NCBI GenBank assembly: GCA_051453625.1
Contig: JBOZIK010000001.1
Span: 139,355,555 to 139,404,651, forward strand
Source of the DNA: Welwitschia mirabilis
Taxonomy: Eukaryota; Gnetophyta; Gnetopsida; Welwitschiales
DNA length: 49,097 nucleotides
Reading direction: 5' to 3'
Part shown: in pieces, positions 11,870 through 22,669 of the stretch
Numbering within the stretch: position 1 is the first letter of the stretch
Layout: every line of letters begins with the position of its first letter
Translations under genes and position numbers: made by a program
Notes under the pieces: generated by a model
Told to the model about the DNA's origin: nothing
The model's database searches: none
Seen by the model: the letters and a program-made list of their open reading frames with translations, nothing else

Positions 11870-12310
11870 AGCTAATAAAGTGGAGTTTTATGTTTCTTTA
11901 GTTAGCTTTAAGGCTATAGACTATACTAAATAGTTCTATGGCATTTCTAATGGACTTGGTTTACTAGTAGAAGGCTTCAGTTATGATTGTGGTTTTTTAT
12001 GAAGCTATATTGATTGATATTAATTCATCTAACTCTATTTATTAATAGTAATTCCTATAATACATCCATAACAAATAAAAACTAACAAGGGAACAAGAAG
12101 TCTTATTATCTAAAACCTCATCTTACTATAAAGTATTTTGATTTTTTTCTATTCATCTTGAGGGAGAACTTTGTTAAGGAATGCATTTCCATTCATAATG
12201 TAATCATGCCTTCATTAAATCATATTTTTCTAACAAAGGTGCCTAAGTCCCTTCAACTAACTGTATTATACATCTTAGCTATATTGATTTTAGTGAGCAA
12301 TAAAAAAAAA
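11870..12310 (-). pseudogene. L1 LINE ORF2 reverse transcriptase, downstream half
   Basis: Read from 12,300 down: LTKINIAKMYNTVS, then RKIxFNEGMITL, EMHSLTKFSLKMN, KYFIV and, after two stops, DFLFPC and FLFVMDVL. This matches the L1 RT order IKLDMAKAYDRVSW, GFxxxWI, FSVLING, RGLRQGDPLSP, LFxxVMExLS. One frame stays open for about 240 bp apart from stops, nearly all at expected W, R or Q codons. The FADD box is missing; VYSLKAN near 11,890 matches the later SGLKVN block. It continues the L1 found at 32,716-34,450; the two halves are separated exactly by the CACTA element. Confidence 0.85.
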
Positions 12311-12331
12311 AAATGCTACTAGAAATATAGG
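12311..12331 (+). repeat. left end of CACTA element with target duplication
   Basis: AAA (12311-12313) precedes the terminal sequence TGCTACTAGAAATATAGG (12314-12331). It matches the right terminus CACTACAAGAAATATAGG at 15 of 18 positions; CACTA has become TGCTA here. The target duplication AAA lies in an A-run, so alone it is weak evidence. Confidence 0.8.
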
Positions 12332-12336
12332 CTTTT

Positions 12337-12575
12337 AAGGCATTTATTTTAATAAATGCCTTATGTATAGAGCTTTTTAAGGTGTTTATTTTAATAAACT
12401 CCTTAAACAAAGCTCTTTTAAGGCATTTTTGAAACAAACATCTTAAAAAGCCCTTTTCAATTATTTTTATGATGTTTATTAAAAGAATGCCTTAATAATA
12501 AGGCATGTATTACAATAAACACCTTTAAAATTGTGAGTTTTTAAGGCATTTAATCAAATAAATGCCTTAGATAAT
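12337..12575. repeat. left subterminal repeat array of the CACTA element
   Basis: The motif AAGGCATTTAT and its complement ATAAATGCCTT occur repeatedly, with variants AAGGTGTTTA and AAGGCATGTA. The pair at 12337-12362 forms a perfect 10-bp stem with a TTTTAA loop. The same motif fills 32,335-32,694 at the other end. Confidence 0.85.
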
Positions 12576-12589
12576 TTACGTTTTATCTT

Positions 12590-13849
12590 TTCAAAAATAC
12601 ATACACTTATTAAAACATTTTCTTTATGCACTTTACATAAAATCTCAGTTTTTGCTTTGCATACTTTACATCAAATGTTAGTTTTGCTCGATAGAGTCTA
12701 TAAGAAGAAGGAATATGAAGGTCTGATGATATGCTATGCATCTTTTAGATGGAGCAACAACTTCTTAAAGTTTTCATTGAGATTTGTGATTTATGGGACT
12801 AAGATTATTCTTATATTTACATCATTGGTGCTTTATACTGATGTGCATACACATTCTAAGATTATGTATGCTCTCAATAATGTTGAATGACACTAAATTT
12901 AAAACACTACTTTAATTCCTAAGACATCAGTGCACTCATCTCCAAATGCTTTCTGAGGACCAATTTAGTCTACTTAATTACTTAGCCTTTTAGAATATAT
13001 TCTACCAATTTTTCCTTCATTTCCATGCCTCATTATAGTTATACATTATTAGCTTACTAAAAACTCAGAATTTTAGTTTTTAGAAATTGGCACCTCATCG
13101 AAACCTGATCAATCCTACCTTTTATCTCGATCTCTTGAAGGACACTATGCAACCCATAAAGATTGAAATGGAAGGCAAATTATATATGACATAATCCATT
13201 CCTCTTAATTCTATATCTAGTAAAAGAAAGACTAAAGGATATGCATCTTATAGCTTAGACATTATTTGATTCAAAATTCCTAAGGATTCATGTTTAGTAA
13301 TGTAAGCTTGTGGATCTATCAAATGTAAGCCTCATTTTGATCTATGATATAAGCAAAATCAGAATACTTATTCATTTCAAAATATAGAAGCTATTTAGAA
13401 TAATGTTGATGAACAAGAATATTATAGAAATTCAAATATAGAAGGCTAGAAGGCTCAGTGGTAAACAAATCATTATAGTAATAATGATGATGAAGGTAAC
13501 ATTGCATTTACATTTGAATTTGGATGAGATGCAAGTCAAATAATAGAGGATTAGCATATAGTTCACTCTTATGTAGTTTAATATTTAGAGGAATTTCTTT
13601 ACATTCATGGAAGATCTTACTGTAATAAGGAGCCTTGCATAATTTGCATTTGCTTTAAATGTTGTTGAAAAGGTATAGTATGATTTTAGTTATATTTCAA
13701 ATCTTTATTTTAATGGATTTCTTTTGGTTTTTTTTCTTTTTTGAGATTTAATGAAGGCATTATTATGAAATATTAAAAAATAATTTTTATGTAATATATC
13801 TTATAAAACTTAAATTTCATTTGTTAATGCAATTAAAGAAAATATCAAG
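12590..13849. other. CACTA interior, no identified gene
   Basis: Short frames only. A 77-residue frame at 12,657-12,890 has no family features that I can recognise. No transposase motif seen. Confidence 0.4.
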
Positions 13850-14373
13850 AATTGATACATCATCATGTGTATCCATTAGTTTTACTAAAGGTTCATCTGA
13901 GGAAGGCTTCTAGTTAACAACAAAGAGAAGATCAAAGTTGCTTGATATATGTTCTTGTGGAATGTGCAGATGTGCAACTTCTTCACTTCTAGTATTTGAA
14001 GATAAATAACTTGAAGTTAAACTAGATATATACCTATGTCTTCTTCTATATCCACAGGCTTAAACATTTTAAATTTTCTAGTGAAATGAAAATATTAACC
14101 TTATTTCATATTTATCATTGGCTTTTCATCTTCTAATGCTAATTAATTTCTTCCATAAGAAGCCCCTTCCTAAGATGGATGTAATAAAGTAGCTATAGAA
14201 TCTTTATCTATCATATATTTTTTGCCAACATTCAACATCATGCCTCCAATAGCTTGATTATTTGATTCTAGTTTTGGTGTTCCTAAAGATATTACATCTT
14301 TCCTAGTTAATATCATTAGTGGTTCTTGAGAATTATCATTTTTTTTTGAAATCTTCCATAAAGACATTTGCAA
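13850..14373 (-). pseudogene. coding-like segment, unidentified
   Basis: Minus-strand frames here look like protein (for example ISLGTPKLESNNQAIGGM and KKYMIDKDSIATLLHPS between 14,373 and 14,170, and EEVAHLHIPQEHISSNF further on). They are interrupted by stops at plausible W or Q sites. It lies downstream of the FYVE-like modules on the same strand and may be from the same captured gene. I do not recognise it. Confidence 0.35.
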
Positions 14374-14414
14374 AATCTTATATCACCTATGATTTTTCGA
14401 CTGTTTTTAGTTGG

Positions 14415-14835
14415 TCTAGCTAATTTCCCTTAGCTAAATCTTTATCTATCTTAAGCATTCTCCCTTCATCCCCTAAAATAAAGGCCTTTCTTTTAATTGC
14501 TAGTAACTCTTTTTGAATTTGTGTTTTTTTTTTGTATTTTTTTATGACATTATCATTACATTCTTTTACCTCAACTGCTCAATATTATAATCTTTCTAAT
14601 TACTCTTATTTAAAACATTTGATTCATTAGTCATGTAGAGCTTCTAAGAAAAGAATTTTTGAGTTTTTACTAAATTACTACTTCTTAATACTTGTGACAT
14701 TTTCATTTCTTCCAATTATTTTTCTAATTCTTTTTCCTTTTTTAACTTTGCATCAGCCTCTGCATATTTTCCTTCATGTCTAAGTGTAAGTATCTTTCTT
14801 TCAATACAAAGTAGATCTTTCTATATCTGTGTCTT
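14415..14835 (-). pseudogene. fragment with two helical repeat modules, like plant FYVE proteins
   Basis: Two copies of one module of about 35-40 residues are visible. At 14,835-14,705: QIxKDLLCIERKILTL, then RHEGKYAEADAKLKKEKELE. At 14,522-14,415: QIQKELLAIKRKAFIL, then DEGRMLKIDKDLAKG. Both share QIxKxLLxIxRK, a conserved leucine and EG(R/K). This resembles the module (xIQxELLxLKRKALxLRRxG, followed by EAExxLKxAKxLE) that I recall from large plant FYVE zinc-finger proteins. No FYVE zinc finger itself is visible. An alternative is another coiled-coil protein. Single stops occur at expected Q or K/Q sites. Confidence 0.45.
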
Positions 14836-15199
14836 TCTTTTTAAAGTTATTGTATGCATATTCAAAACAGATTGACTATTTAGTACTTGTATAAGCTTTT
14901 AAATCATACAAGAATGTTAGGCTTCTTATTTTCTCAGTTGATGTTGATAAGAATTCTAAGTTCTTCATGGACTCTTTGATGGATAAGTCTTGTAGGCATA
15001 GCTGAGGAAGTTCCTATAATATTAGCAACATTATCTTTAAGCATACGTAATAAGATCTTCTCATTGTGACCAAAACATCTAATGCTTATAAAAAAAGAAG
15101 TATTATTATTTATTTAGCTCCATAAGATATCTCTAATATTTCATCTTTAACAATTGAGAAACTATATAGGAAATTAAAAGTTATTAGATTTCTATGCAT

Positions 15200-15885
15200 A
15201 AAAAGAGATACCAATCATGTACCACTGCCTATGAGACTGCTAAGACTAGATTGCATTGATAATGTTGAGGGTATAGATCCATTTAATACATTTCTATTAA
15301 GATTCAATTATATGAGACTATTATAATGTCTCAGCCATATAGGAATTAGACCTAAAAGGGGGGTTATTACCCAACTGTAGAATGGCTAATCAATTAAGTC
15401 TACCTAGAGACGCTAGTATCTAACCAGTCAGTTTGTTATTAGATAAGGATATTCATACGAGATTAGAGTAATTCATAAGAGACTCTGTGATTTGACCTAT
15501 GATAAAATTATTATTTAATATTAGATATTATAAGCTTTTACTATTAAAAATTCCACCAATAATTGATCCTTCAAAATAATTAAGCCACATAACTAGGTCC
15601 TGAAAGTATGCGAAAGATCCTAGGACTCCAAGGATCCTACTATTTAGATAGTTAAAGCTCGAATCCACTATTTGTAGTTTTTCCTTAATAGTTACTAATT
15701 TTTTTGGGTAAGGAACCTATCAAGAGATTATTGAAAGATTATAAAGGCATATCTAGAACTGTTAAGCAGGTATTTGAAATATCTTAGCATCCATAGAACT
15801 TTTAAGTAGGTAATTGAAATCTCTTAGCATTCCTTTGATTGTGTAACTACTATTTGTCTTAATTTTATTAGTTGTCGCATCAGTG
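15200..15885 (-). pseudogene. fragment of BRI1/BRL-like leucine-rich-repeat receptor
   Basis: The source family binds brassinosteroids at the cell surface through an extracellular LRR domain. From 15,717 down the segment reads FNYLNSRILGVLGSFAYFQD, LVMWLNYFEGSI, LILNNNFIIGQI, SLMNYSNLVxISLSNNKLTG, ASLGRLNxLAILQLGNN and NLNRNVLNGSIPSTL. These are successive plant extracellular LRRs (LxxLxLxxNxLxGxIP), and the order ISLSNNxLTG, GRLxxLAILxLxNN, LxLNxNxxNGxIP is that of the BRI1/BRL LRRs just before and after the island region. No transmembrane or kinase part was found. Similarity above 15,720 is weak and includes a 40-bp direct duplication. Stops fall mostly at expected W, Q or E sites. Likely captured by the CACTA element. 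Confidence 0.72.
15755..15834. repeat. two 40-bp direct repeats
   Basis: AGAACTGTTAAGCAGGTATT (15755) and AGAACTTTTAAGTAGGTAAT (15795) begin two adjacent copies that both run on to a CTTAGCAT box. They adjoin the LRR fragment. Confidence 0.7.
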
Positions 15886-15889
15886 AAAT

Positions 15890-18755
15890 AGAAAATGAAT
15901 TAAGTATAAAGATTTATTCTATAAAAGGAATCTTTAGATTTTACAAAACTAGCCACTTCAAATAGTAGGACTAAGCATATGTGGAGATAACTCAAACATT
16001 TTTCAACTTACACAAATGTTAACCACTCTAGATTCTACAAATAAGAAAGTAGAATAAAGAAGAAATAGTGCATCTAATAGAAGTTACTTCTTAATGAAAA
16101 GAACTAGGAGACCTCTAAATGATGCTAAAAGTTGAAGTAGGCAAAATACCACTATGATAGAACAGGAAGAATTAGATGCATAAGTTTCATCTAGACTATA
16201 GCAGGAGGAATTTATGAGTCGTTTTACATATTCTAGAAGAAATATGGCTTAACCTATTATTGGGTGATCTTCTAAATAGCACTCATAGTCTAGTCTACCA
16301 CTGCTAATGTAATGGTCATGGCTTCAAAATCTCTTTAATCAATGCCTAGAAATCAATGGATCATTCCCTTGAATAATGATTATGTGCACTAGCTCTCACT
16401 ACCAAATTCTCATTTGACTTCTTTTTTCAATTTTAATGCACATACTATAATAGTAACATCTTGAACATTAGTCATATAGAAAGGTTATCTTTCCTAGATT
16501 TATTGGATTGGTTTTTAATGTTATCTTGTTAAATCATAGAAATACATAAACTTATGAGACATCTATCTAATGCTAAAATGATTTCTATGATTGACTCTCT
16601 TAAATAGCTAATACACTATTGATTCTTTGAAGGCATGACTACCTTGAATCATGAAATGGCTTGTGTTTTTTAGTGTTTGCTTATGTAGAAGATGGAATTT
16701 ACATTTGTAGCTTGGATCAAATTTGAAGAGGATAACTGAAAATCTTAACTAGATGGAAAACACTTTGATCATGCCTTTGTGGTCTTCCAATTAATGCTTT
16801 ACTTCCTTAATTCTATATTTTCTAGAGAAATTACTAACTATCAATGGATCTATACTAATCATGTAATCAATGTACTTAGCCTCCAATCATGTGTCACTGC
16901 TTATTATTTCTTGGTTACCTTCTTTAACTAGTACCTAGTATCACTACAAATGGCACAGACTTCTATTAAAGAAATAGCCAAAGTGCTAAATCAAAAGCAG
17001 TAAAGACACAATAGATAGTGTAACTAGGACAAACAAAGGTAGGCATCTTAGAGAATGTAGAGGTAGTAGATAAGAAAAAATAATCAAAAATAGGGAACAA
17101 TAATAATAGGGGAAGAGTCTAAAGGATTGAACAAGAATAGAGCATCATTGAAAGATCAGTAAGAAAGGTGATAGATAGGAAGTAGTGCTACCCTAGAAAG
17201 CTGAGTCAGATAAGAATCAGTTAAAAAAGTTAGTAGTGAAACAAGTAAGTAGAACAATGAACTAATAGAAAGGGCAGTGCACTAGTGGTAAAGGAATATT
17301 AGGGAGGACCGATGTAGGAAGGACAGTGATCAGTAAAAAAAACAAGGGAGGCCAGCTAAATGAAAATAAAATGTAGTACCATGGCTTAACAAGTAGGGGA
17401 TTTTAATGGCAAGGTGGAATAGGCTTAGCATTATAGTAAATCTAGGAATTAGAGATAAGCTTTTAGGATTAAATTCAACAAATAGAAATCTTGTGACAAA
17501 TCATCCTCTTGACCTCTAACATATCTATTACTAATCTCAAATGTTCCCATTAACTATTGATTTACTGCTCTTATTAGCAATTCCACTTTACACAAGATTA
17601 CTCTATAGATTTTCTACCTTGTGAACTCCATGAAGTAAGTGAATATGACATTGTCATAGTATCACTTTAGTAGCAGTGGACTAGGATAATTCCTCCTATC
17701 TCAAGCAAACATCAGATGCATAGTATCTTTGGGTTGAAGTTAATATAATTAGTAGTTTTAAGAGTAATATAATTAGTAGTTTTAGGAGGCATATATTAAG
17801 AGTATAAGCTTAAAAAATTTGCCTAATTTAATCATTATAGAGGAAAATATAAACATATTAGATAATGGATGTGTTTGTTTTTGCATATGCAATGTTATGC
17901 CAATGATGGTTCATCATACAATTTTATGAAGGCTCCAAAATAAAAGTTCAATATTGGGGAAATTTGGGTTTATTTATTGCTTTCTTATAGAGAAGGTATT
18001 TAGGTTAACTATTAGAAATGGTAAAAACATGAAGATGATTCCTATTGATTCTATTCGAGGTACCAATACTAGCATGCAATATCTACCTTTGGTTCACACA
18101 AGCTTGAACAACTTGAAATGAAGTACTGTCATTTGGTGTAGAGCCCTTTAATTAAGGTCATAAAGTTAATGAAATTCCTTAGTATGTTGTCATGTTTTAT
18201 TACCCCCTCTGAGTAAGCCAAGTAGTGATTAAGCCCTTATCGTGGACAAGAAAATATTACTCATGTTTAGATAACACCACCTACCCATAATGGATGTCAT
18301 CATGTTCTATTACTTATAATGGATGAAAAGAATTTATTGGGTAAAAAATCATGACTAAATATTGAAATCTAGGAAAGGGTTCAAGAAAATGAGCTTAATT
18401 ATGCATGAATGCATAGACAAACTATATGTTTACTATCCTTAAATTTCATATACTCTCTATAAACTTCATTTTTAGTTTTGATTATGCATATAGTATGGGT
18501 TGGTATGGTATTTTACCAGTATGATAACCATTGCTCATATGCTGATAAAACTATAAATTCTAATTCTATTATAAAATCTATTTGACATGTACATGAATCA
18601 TTGTATCTACATAATCTAAATTGGCATATGTATCCTGCCCTTAGTACCTTATTAGATATCCAATGTTATTACATGTTCTTTCATCCCTTATTTGATTTTC
18701 AATTTTGAAAATGAATAAACATTTCACTTTATTACATCATGCTTATTGTATCATA
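15890..18755. other. CACTA interior, no identified gene
   Basis: No open frame or family motif recognised on either strand. A purine-rich plus-strand tract spans about 17,030-17,400. This is where a CACTA transposase might have been expected, but I see none. Confidence 0.4.
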
Positions 18756-19400
18756 TTATTGATCATCATCATTATAACAATGGAATGAAATTACTAAAGA
18801 AAATAATGAAGACAAAGAAGAATAAGGTTGAAATTGTGCTAGTTGAATTTCATTAGAAACTTCTCTTCTGTTTTCAATTGCATGTGTTGATGATTCATTT
18901 TTTGGTACCTCCTCATTGTTACTATTAATCAAAAACTTTAACACATCATCAGACTCTGTGTTTGTGATGCTTAAGTCCTACACTTGTTTTATTTCCAAAT
19001 CTTCTTCTTTCTAAATTTTCTTATCTATGTCTCACCAATTGATTACATCATTAGTGCAATTTTAATGCATCTACCAAATCCGATGGCATGTAAAATTCTA
19101 TCAAAGGAGTTGTGGCACTATAGAAACCAAGAAATTTGACTGAAAGTCACCATTCCCTATGCTTCCTCTTATTAGCTGTGTTTAAATCCTTATGAGTTTC
19201 TGATGAAGGCAATGTTGGTAATGCTAGAAATCATCTTGGGAAGTGTCTATGAAAGTATCAGTAGAGATGGTAGAGGGAGGTCTTTGTAAGTGATTTTAAT
19301 GTAATTATTTATCAAACTAGCAATAATTTTATAATAAAGGGCTAAGGCTGCCAAAGGCTTTACTTTTAAGACTTTCCTAGTTTTAGTACTTCTCTCAGCA
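18756..19400 (-). pseudogene. coding-like segment, unidentified
   Basis: Minus-strand frames with protein-like composition: KFLGFYSATTPLIEFYMPSD and LVDALKLH near 19,140-19,050, and an acidic, serine- and asparagine-rich stretch (NSNNEEVPKNESSTHAIENR) at 18,944-18,756. Stops interrupt it. I do not recognise a family. It may be part of a captured gene or of the element's own second protein. Confidence 0.35.
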
Positions 19401-19429
19401 ATTGACAACATCTATAAGAACATTGTCAC

Positions 19430-19792
19430 CTAATACCCTTTTAGTTTCAAAATTAGCAAATCATAGAACCTCCCATATTTTTAATAGTAGTCCATAATTC
19501 TAGTTTATATCATATGGATGATATCAAAGTTATCCCTTTTAACACAGCTATTTTATAGGATTATGGAGTTCTCAAGTGAAGACTTCTCTTCTTTACAATC
19601 TAGAATACCCTAGTAACTATCATAATAAATCATTAAATAATAGCCTATTTTTCCAAGATCTCTTGTGTTCCAATATTTCATTACATCCTTCAATTGTGAA
19701 TGATGCATAGCTAAAAGTTTCTTCTGCTACTTTATCATACCTTCAAAAATATCAAGTGTGATTTCACTTTCCATTTGACTACCCTAAACCAT
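19430..19792 (-). pseudogene. well-preserved coding-like segment, unidentified
   Basis: From an ATG at 19,792 one frame runs about 120 codons, with a handful of stops that look like former W or Q codons. Parts read QMESEITLDIFEGMIK, QKKLLAMHHSQLKDVMKYW, IGYYLMIYYDSY and ILDCKEEKSSLENSIIL. Cysteine, aromatic and charged residues are distributed as in a folded protein. I do not recognise the family. It sits between the unidentified segment and the kinesin fragment on the same strand. Confidence 0.45.
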
Positions 19793-19959
19793 TATTAATT
19801 TTGTACTTGAGGCTGTTTAAATAAGTATCTTATGAATTTAGATAAAAATATTACTATCATAAGAGTGAAAACATTTGATAACCCTAAAGCATATCTTTAA
19901 TCAAATGATTCTTTCCTTGTTTTAGTAGGAGTATTATTTTAGATGTTTATAACATTTTC

Positions 19960-20152
19960 CATTAATTGCCATTAGCTGGTCTTAGTGATTGAATTTCATA
20001 CATTCTAGTATAAATGCATTGGTGAGATGAATCTGGATTTCTATAAATTAGAAATGATCTTTATTAGCCTTTCTCCAACTTCAACATTTGAATCCTTTTT
20101 GGCCAAGGCATTCTTTAGCTGAACAATCTATTCTTTTAACTCCATGATCTTT
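19960..20152 (-). pseudogene. kinesin-14 fragment, region after the motor
   Basis: Read from 20,152: KIMELKExIVQLKNALAKKD, then SNVEVGERL. This is the coiled-coil tail directly after the motor in plant kinesin-14 proteins (ELKEQIxxLKxALAxKE). The preceding residues lie at 31,402-31,475 on the same strand, on the far side of the Tekay-like retrotransposon, so the insertion split this fragment. It ends in low-similarity sequence by about 19,960. Confidence 0.72.
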
Positions 20153-20396
20153 TGTAGTGTCCATCTTAAATGCTTAATAGAAGATATTGATACTTAGTAA
20201 AATGGTGTGTTATTCACATAGCATAAGGACCAAGAGTATCGTATCTAGGGGTTTGAATATTTACTACATTGAATTGAAGAGGGTCTATTAAGATGACTAG
20301 AAGTTATCCTATTAGTGATCCAATTTTAATATAAGAGAGAGATTAAAGTCATGTTTGGTTATATTAACATCTTATCTGTACATTAATAAAAGTGTA

Positions 20397-21190
20397 TAGA
20401 GTTATGTGATTTATGTATTTGTAATGATTTTAGAAATTAGGGTTGATAAAGATGTTTTAGTTTAATTAAAGACTTATAAGTATTAATGTAATAGAAATAA
20501 TATCTATATGAGCATAACTATTTACTTGTCCAAAACTTTAGGGTCAGGATTTGAAACTGAGATCTTTTATTCAAAGTTGTAATAGTATACTTTCTACCAC
20601 TTAAGCCCAGTGGGTGATCTATACTTTGGTACCTAATAGAGTAGCTAGAGGACAGGGTTGTGTAGGAGGGAAAAGAAGCAGTGAAAAGGATAACGTGGAG
20701 AAATAAGCCAGTGCGACAACTAGCGATGTCACAAAAGGCATAGGCAAGGAGATAGGGACTACACTACATAGCAGCACTACTGTTGAGGGTGCTAAGGGTG
20801 CGGTGCAATGTAGGCGAAAACAGAGATGAATTTTTTCAAAGAAAGGTTGTATTATTTTTCACATCTTAGAAAGCTAAGGGTGAATTACTTTTATAAGCAC
20901 AAGTGGCTTACAGTTTAAGAGAATGCTATTTGATTCATGGCATTTCCATGGACCTGATTATTACCTCCAATTATGAAGGTCTTTTGAAGGTGTTCTCATA
21001 ATTGAGCTATCATTTTAACATGTAAACAACTCAGTAAGATGTATTGTATGTAAAATCAAAAGTGCTAACAGCGCAACGGTGAGGCTACTATAGGGGTAAT
21101 ACACAGACGCCTATATAGCATTGAACCACGAGTAGTGCACAATCACCCCACTACGGATGGCTCATATGGGGAGTGGTATTAGGTGGTAGG
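20397..21190. other. ~800 bp present only in the left LTR
   Basis: The right LTR passes from GAAAGTGTAT directly to TGCACAAT, while here almost 800 bp intervene. AGTGCACAATCACC near 21,135 resembles the point where the right copy resumes. So it may be native LTR sequence deleted on the right rather than an insertion. A phrase at 20,545-20,620 resembles tRNA-derived repeat sequence, but no tRNA fold is supported. Confidence 0.5.
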
Positions 21191-21628
21191 CATAGAAGCA
21201 CCGGAGAATGAGGATGCATGGGCAAGTAGGGCGATCAGCACTAATGGAGAGAGGATGGCTAAGAACTATGCATAGGTGCAGTAGACAGAAGTGGTTGAGG
21301 TGGTCTATTGTAGGGTACTATCAAGAGAGGAATATGAGTGGATCAACGAAAAAGCAAGCATGAATGAAGGGCATGGACCAGCAGCATTGCAGAAGCACAG
21401 AGAATGGCAAGTTGTGATGGTGTATAATGGTGATCAGGTGTGCAAAGGGTACACAAGAGAAGGAAAGAGTGTAATAGATTTTAAGACAAAAGCGATATCC
21501 GCAAGCAGACACAGTATATTAGCAAGGCATTGGAAAACATACAAACAGGCAATGTGAGGATGCATGAAAGGCATAATTGATAAGCATGGTGAGCTATTGA
21601 CAAGAAGGAATCATAATCAGGCACAAGG

Positions 21629-21805
21629 TGTTAAATTTTATAATGGACCCCACAGCATATAAAGCAAGTGGGGTTCCAACCCAAAACCCCTTGGTGTTAG
21701 GTGAAGTAACTTACAAGATTTATATGCATGTATAAGGCCTTGTATTTTATCAATGTGGGATTATTCAACCACTATGGGATACTTCAACCACTTTATATTT
21801 CAACA
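21629..21805 (-). repeat. SMART LTR 1
   Basis: 177 bp, TGTTAAATTTTATAATGG to TTTCAACA on the plus strand. Confidence 0.85.
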
Positions 21806-21913
21806 CCCTCGCTCACTTGTGGGATAATCAAGCCAAACATGCAACACAGTCAATCATGTCAAGGAGTTATGGCAATCATGTCATTTAATATCGTAATAGC
21901 CTAAGAGCAACCT

Positions 21914-21925
21914 GATCTGATACCA
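21914..21925 (-). other. SMART primer binding site (first of three)
   Basis: The minus strand reads TGGTATCAGATC immediately after the LTR terminus. It matches the initiator-methionine tRNA 3' end. Degraded copies are at 22,210-22,220 and 22,500-22,510. Confidence 0.8.
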
Positions 21926-22102
21926 TGTTAAATTTCATAATGGACATTAGAGCATATAAAGCAAGTGAGGTTATAATCCAAAACCAATTGGTGTTAGATG
22001 GAGTAACTTACAAGCTTTATATGCATGTACAAGGCCTTGTATTTTATCTATATGGGATTATTCAACCACTATGGGATACTTCAACCACTTTATATTTCAA
22101 CA
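21926..22102 (-). repeat. SMART LTR 2
   Basis: 177 bp, the best-preserved copy. It is followed at 22,103-22,109 by CCCCCCC, a G-tract on the element strand that would serve as polypurine tract. Confidence 0.85.
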
Positions 22103-22220
22103 CCCCCCCTCATGTGGGCTAATCAAGCCAAACATGGGATACAATCAATTGTGTTGAATAGTTATGACAATCATGCCATTCAATATCGGAATGGCCCAAA
22201 AGCAACCCACTTTGATACCA

Positions 22221-22377
22221 TGTTAAATTTTCATAATGGACCCAAGAGCATATAAAGCAAGTGAGGTTCCAAACCAAAACCAATTGGTGTTAGGTGGAGT
22301 GATTCACAAGCTTTATATTTATGTTTAAGGCCTTTTATTTTATCAATGTGTGGCAACACCCACTTATATTTTCCACA
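22221..22377 (-). repeat. SMART LTR 3
   Basis: 157 bp. It lacks most of the TTCAACCACTATGGG segment present in the others and ends TTCCACA. Confidence 0.75.
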
Positions 22378-22510
22378 TGCCCCTTCATGTGTAGACTAAT
22401 CAAGCCAAACACGTGACCATGCTGCTCATTATTGCGATAGCCCATGAGGAGGTATAATGACCATGTTGTTTGTTATTACAATGGCCCAAGAGCAAACCAC
22501 TCCGATACTA

Positions 22511-22669
22511 TGTTAAATTTTATAATGAATCCCAGAGCATATAAAGCAAGTGAGGTTCCAACCCAAAACCAATTGGTGTTAGCTATATTAATTCATGAGC
22601 TTTATATGCATGTACAAGGCCTTGTATTTTATCAATATGGGATTATTCAACCACTGTGGGACACTTTCA
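22511..22669 (-). repeat. SMART LTR 4 (truncated)
   Basis: It is intact to about GGGACACTTT, then joins the host LTR at AAACTGTAGG. The last ~20 bp of the LTR are missing. Confidence 0.75.

Larger units (their letters stand above)
21629..22669 (-). mobile_element. tandem TRIM/SMART array: four LTRs, three internal regions
   Basis: A non-coding miniature LTR retrotransposon in tandem. Plus-strand layout: LTR 21629-21805, internal 21806-21925, LTR 21926-22102, internal 22103-22220, LTR 22221-22377, internal 22378-22510, LTR 22511 to about 22669 (truncated). The first two LTRs are each 177 bp. On the minus strand each LTR runs TGTTGAAATA to TTTAACA and is followed by TGGTATCAGA-like PBS sequence. 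A G-tract lies before the next LTR. No protein is encoded. It splits the host LTR between CACAAGG and AAACTGTAGGG. Confidence 0.85.

Noticed and set aside
16240-18700. CACTA transposase (tnp2/Transposase_21)
   Set aside because: I looked on both strands for the conserved blocks and found none that I could defend. The region is left as unidentified.
20545-20620. tRNA gene or SINE head
   Set aside because: The phrase resembles a T-arm region (GGATTTGAAACTGAGAT), but no anticodon arm or acceptor pairing could be made, and no A box lies upstream.
21806-22510. Cassandra-type TRIM (with 5S RNA in its LTR)
   Set aside because: No 5S rRNA sequence or pol III boxes are visible in the LTRs; the structure fits a SMART/TRIM without 5S.
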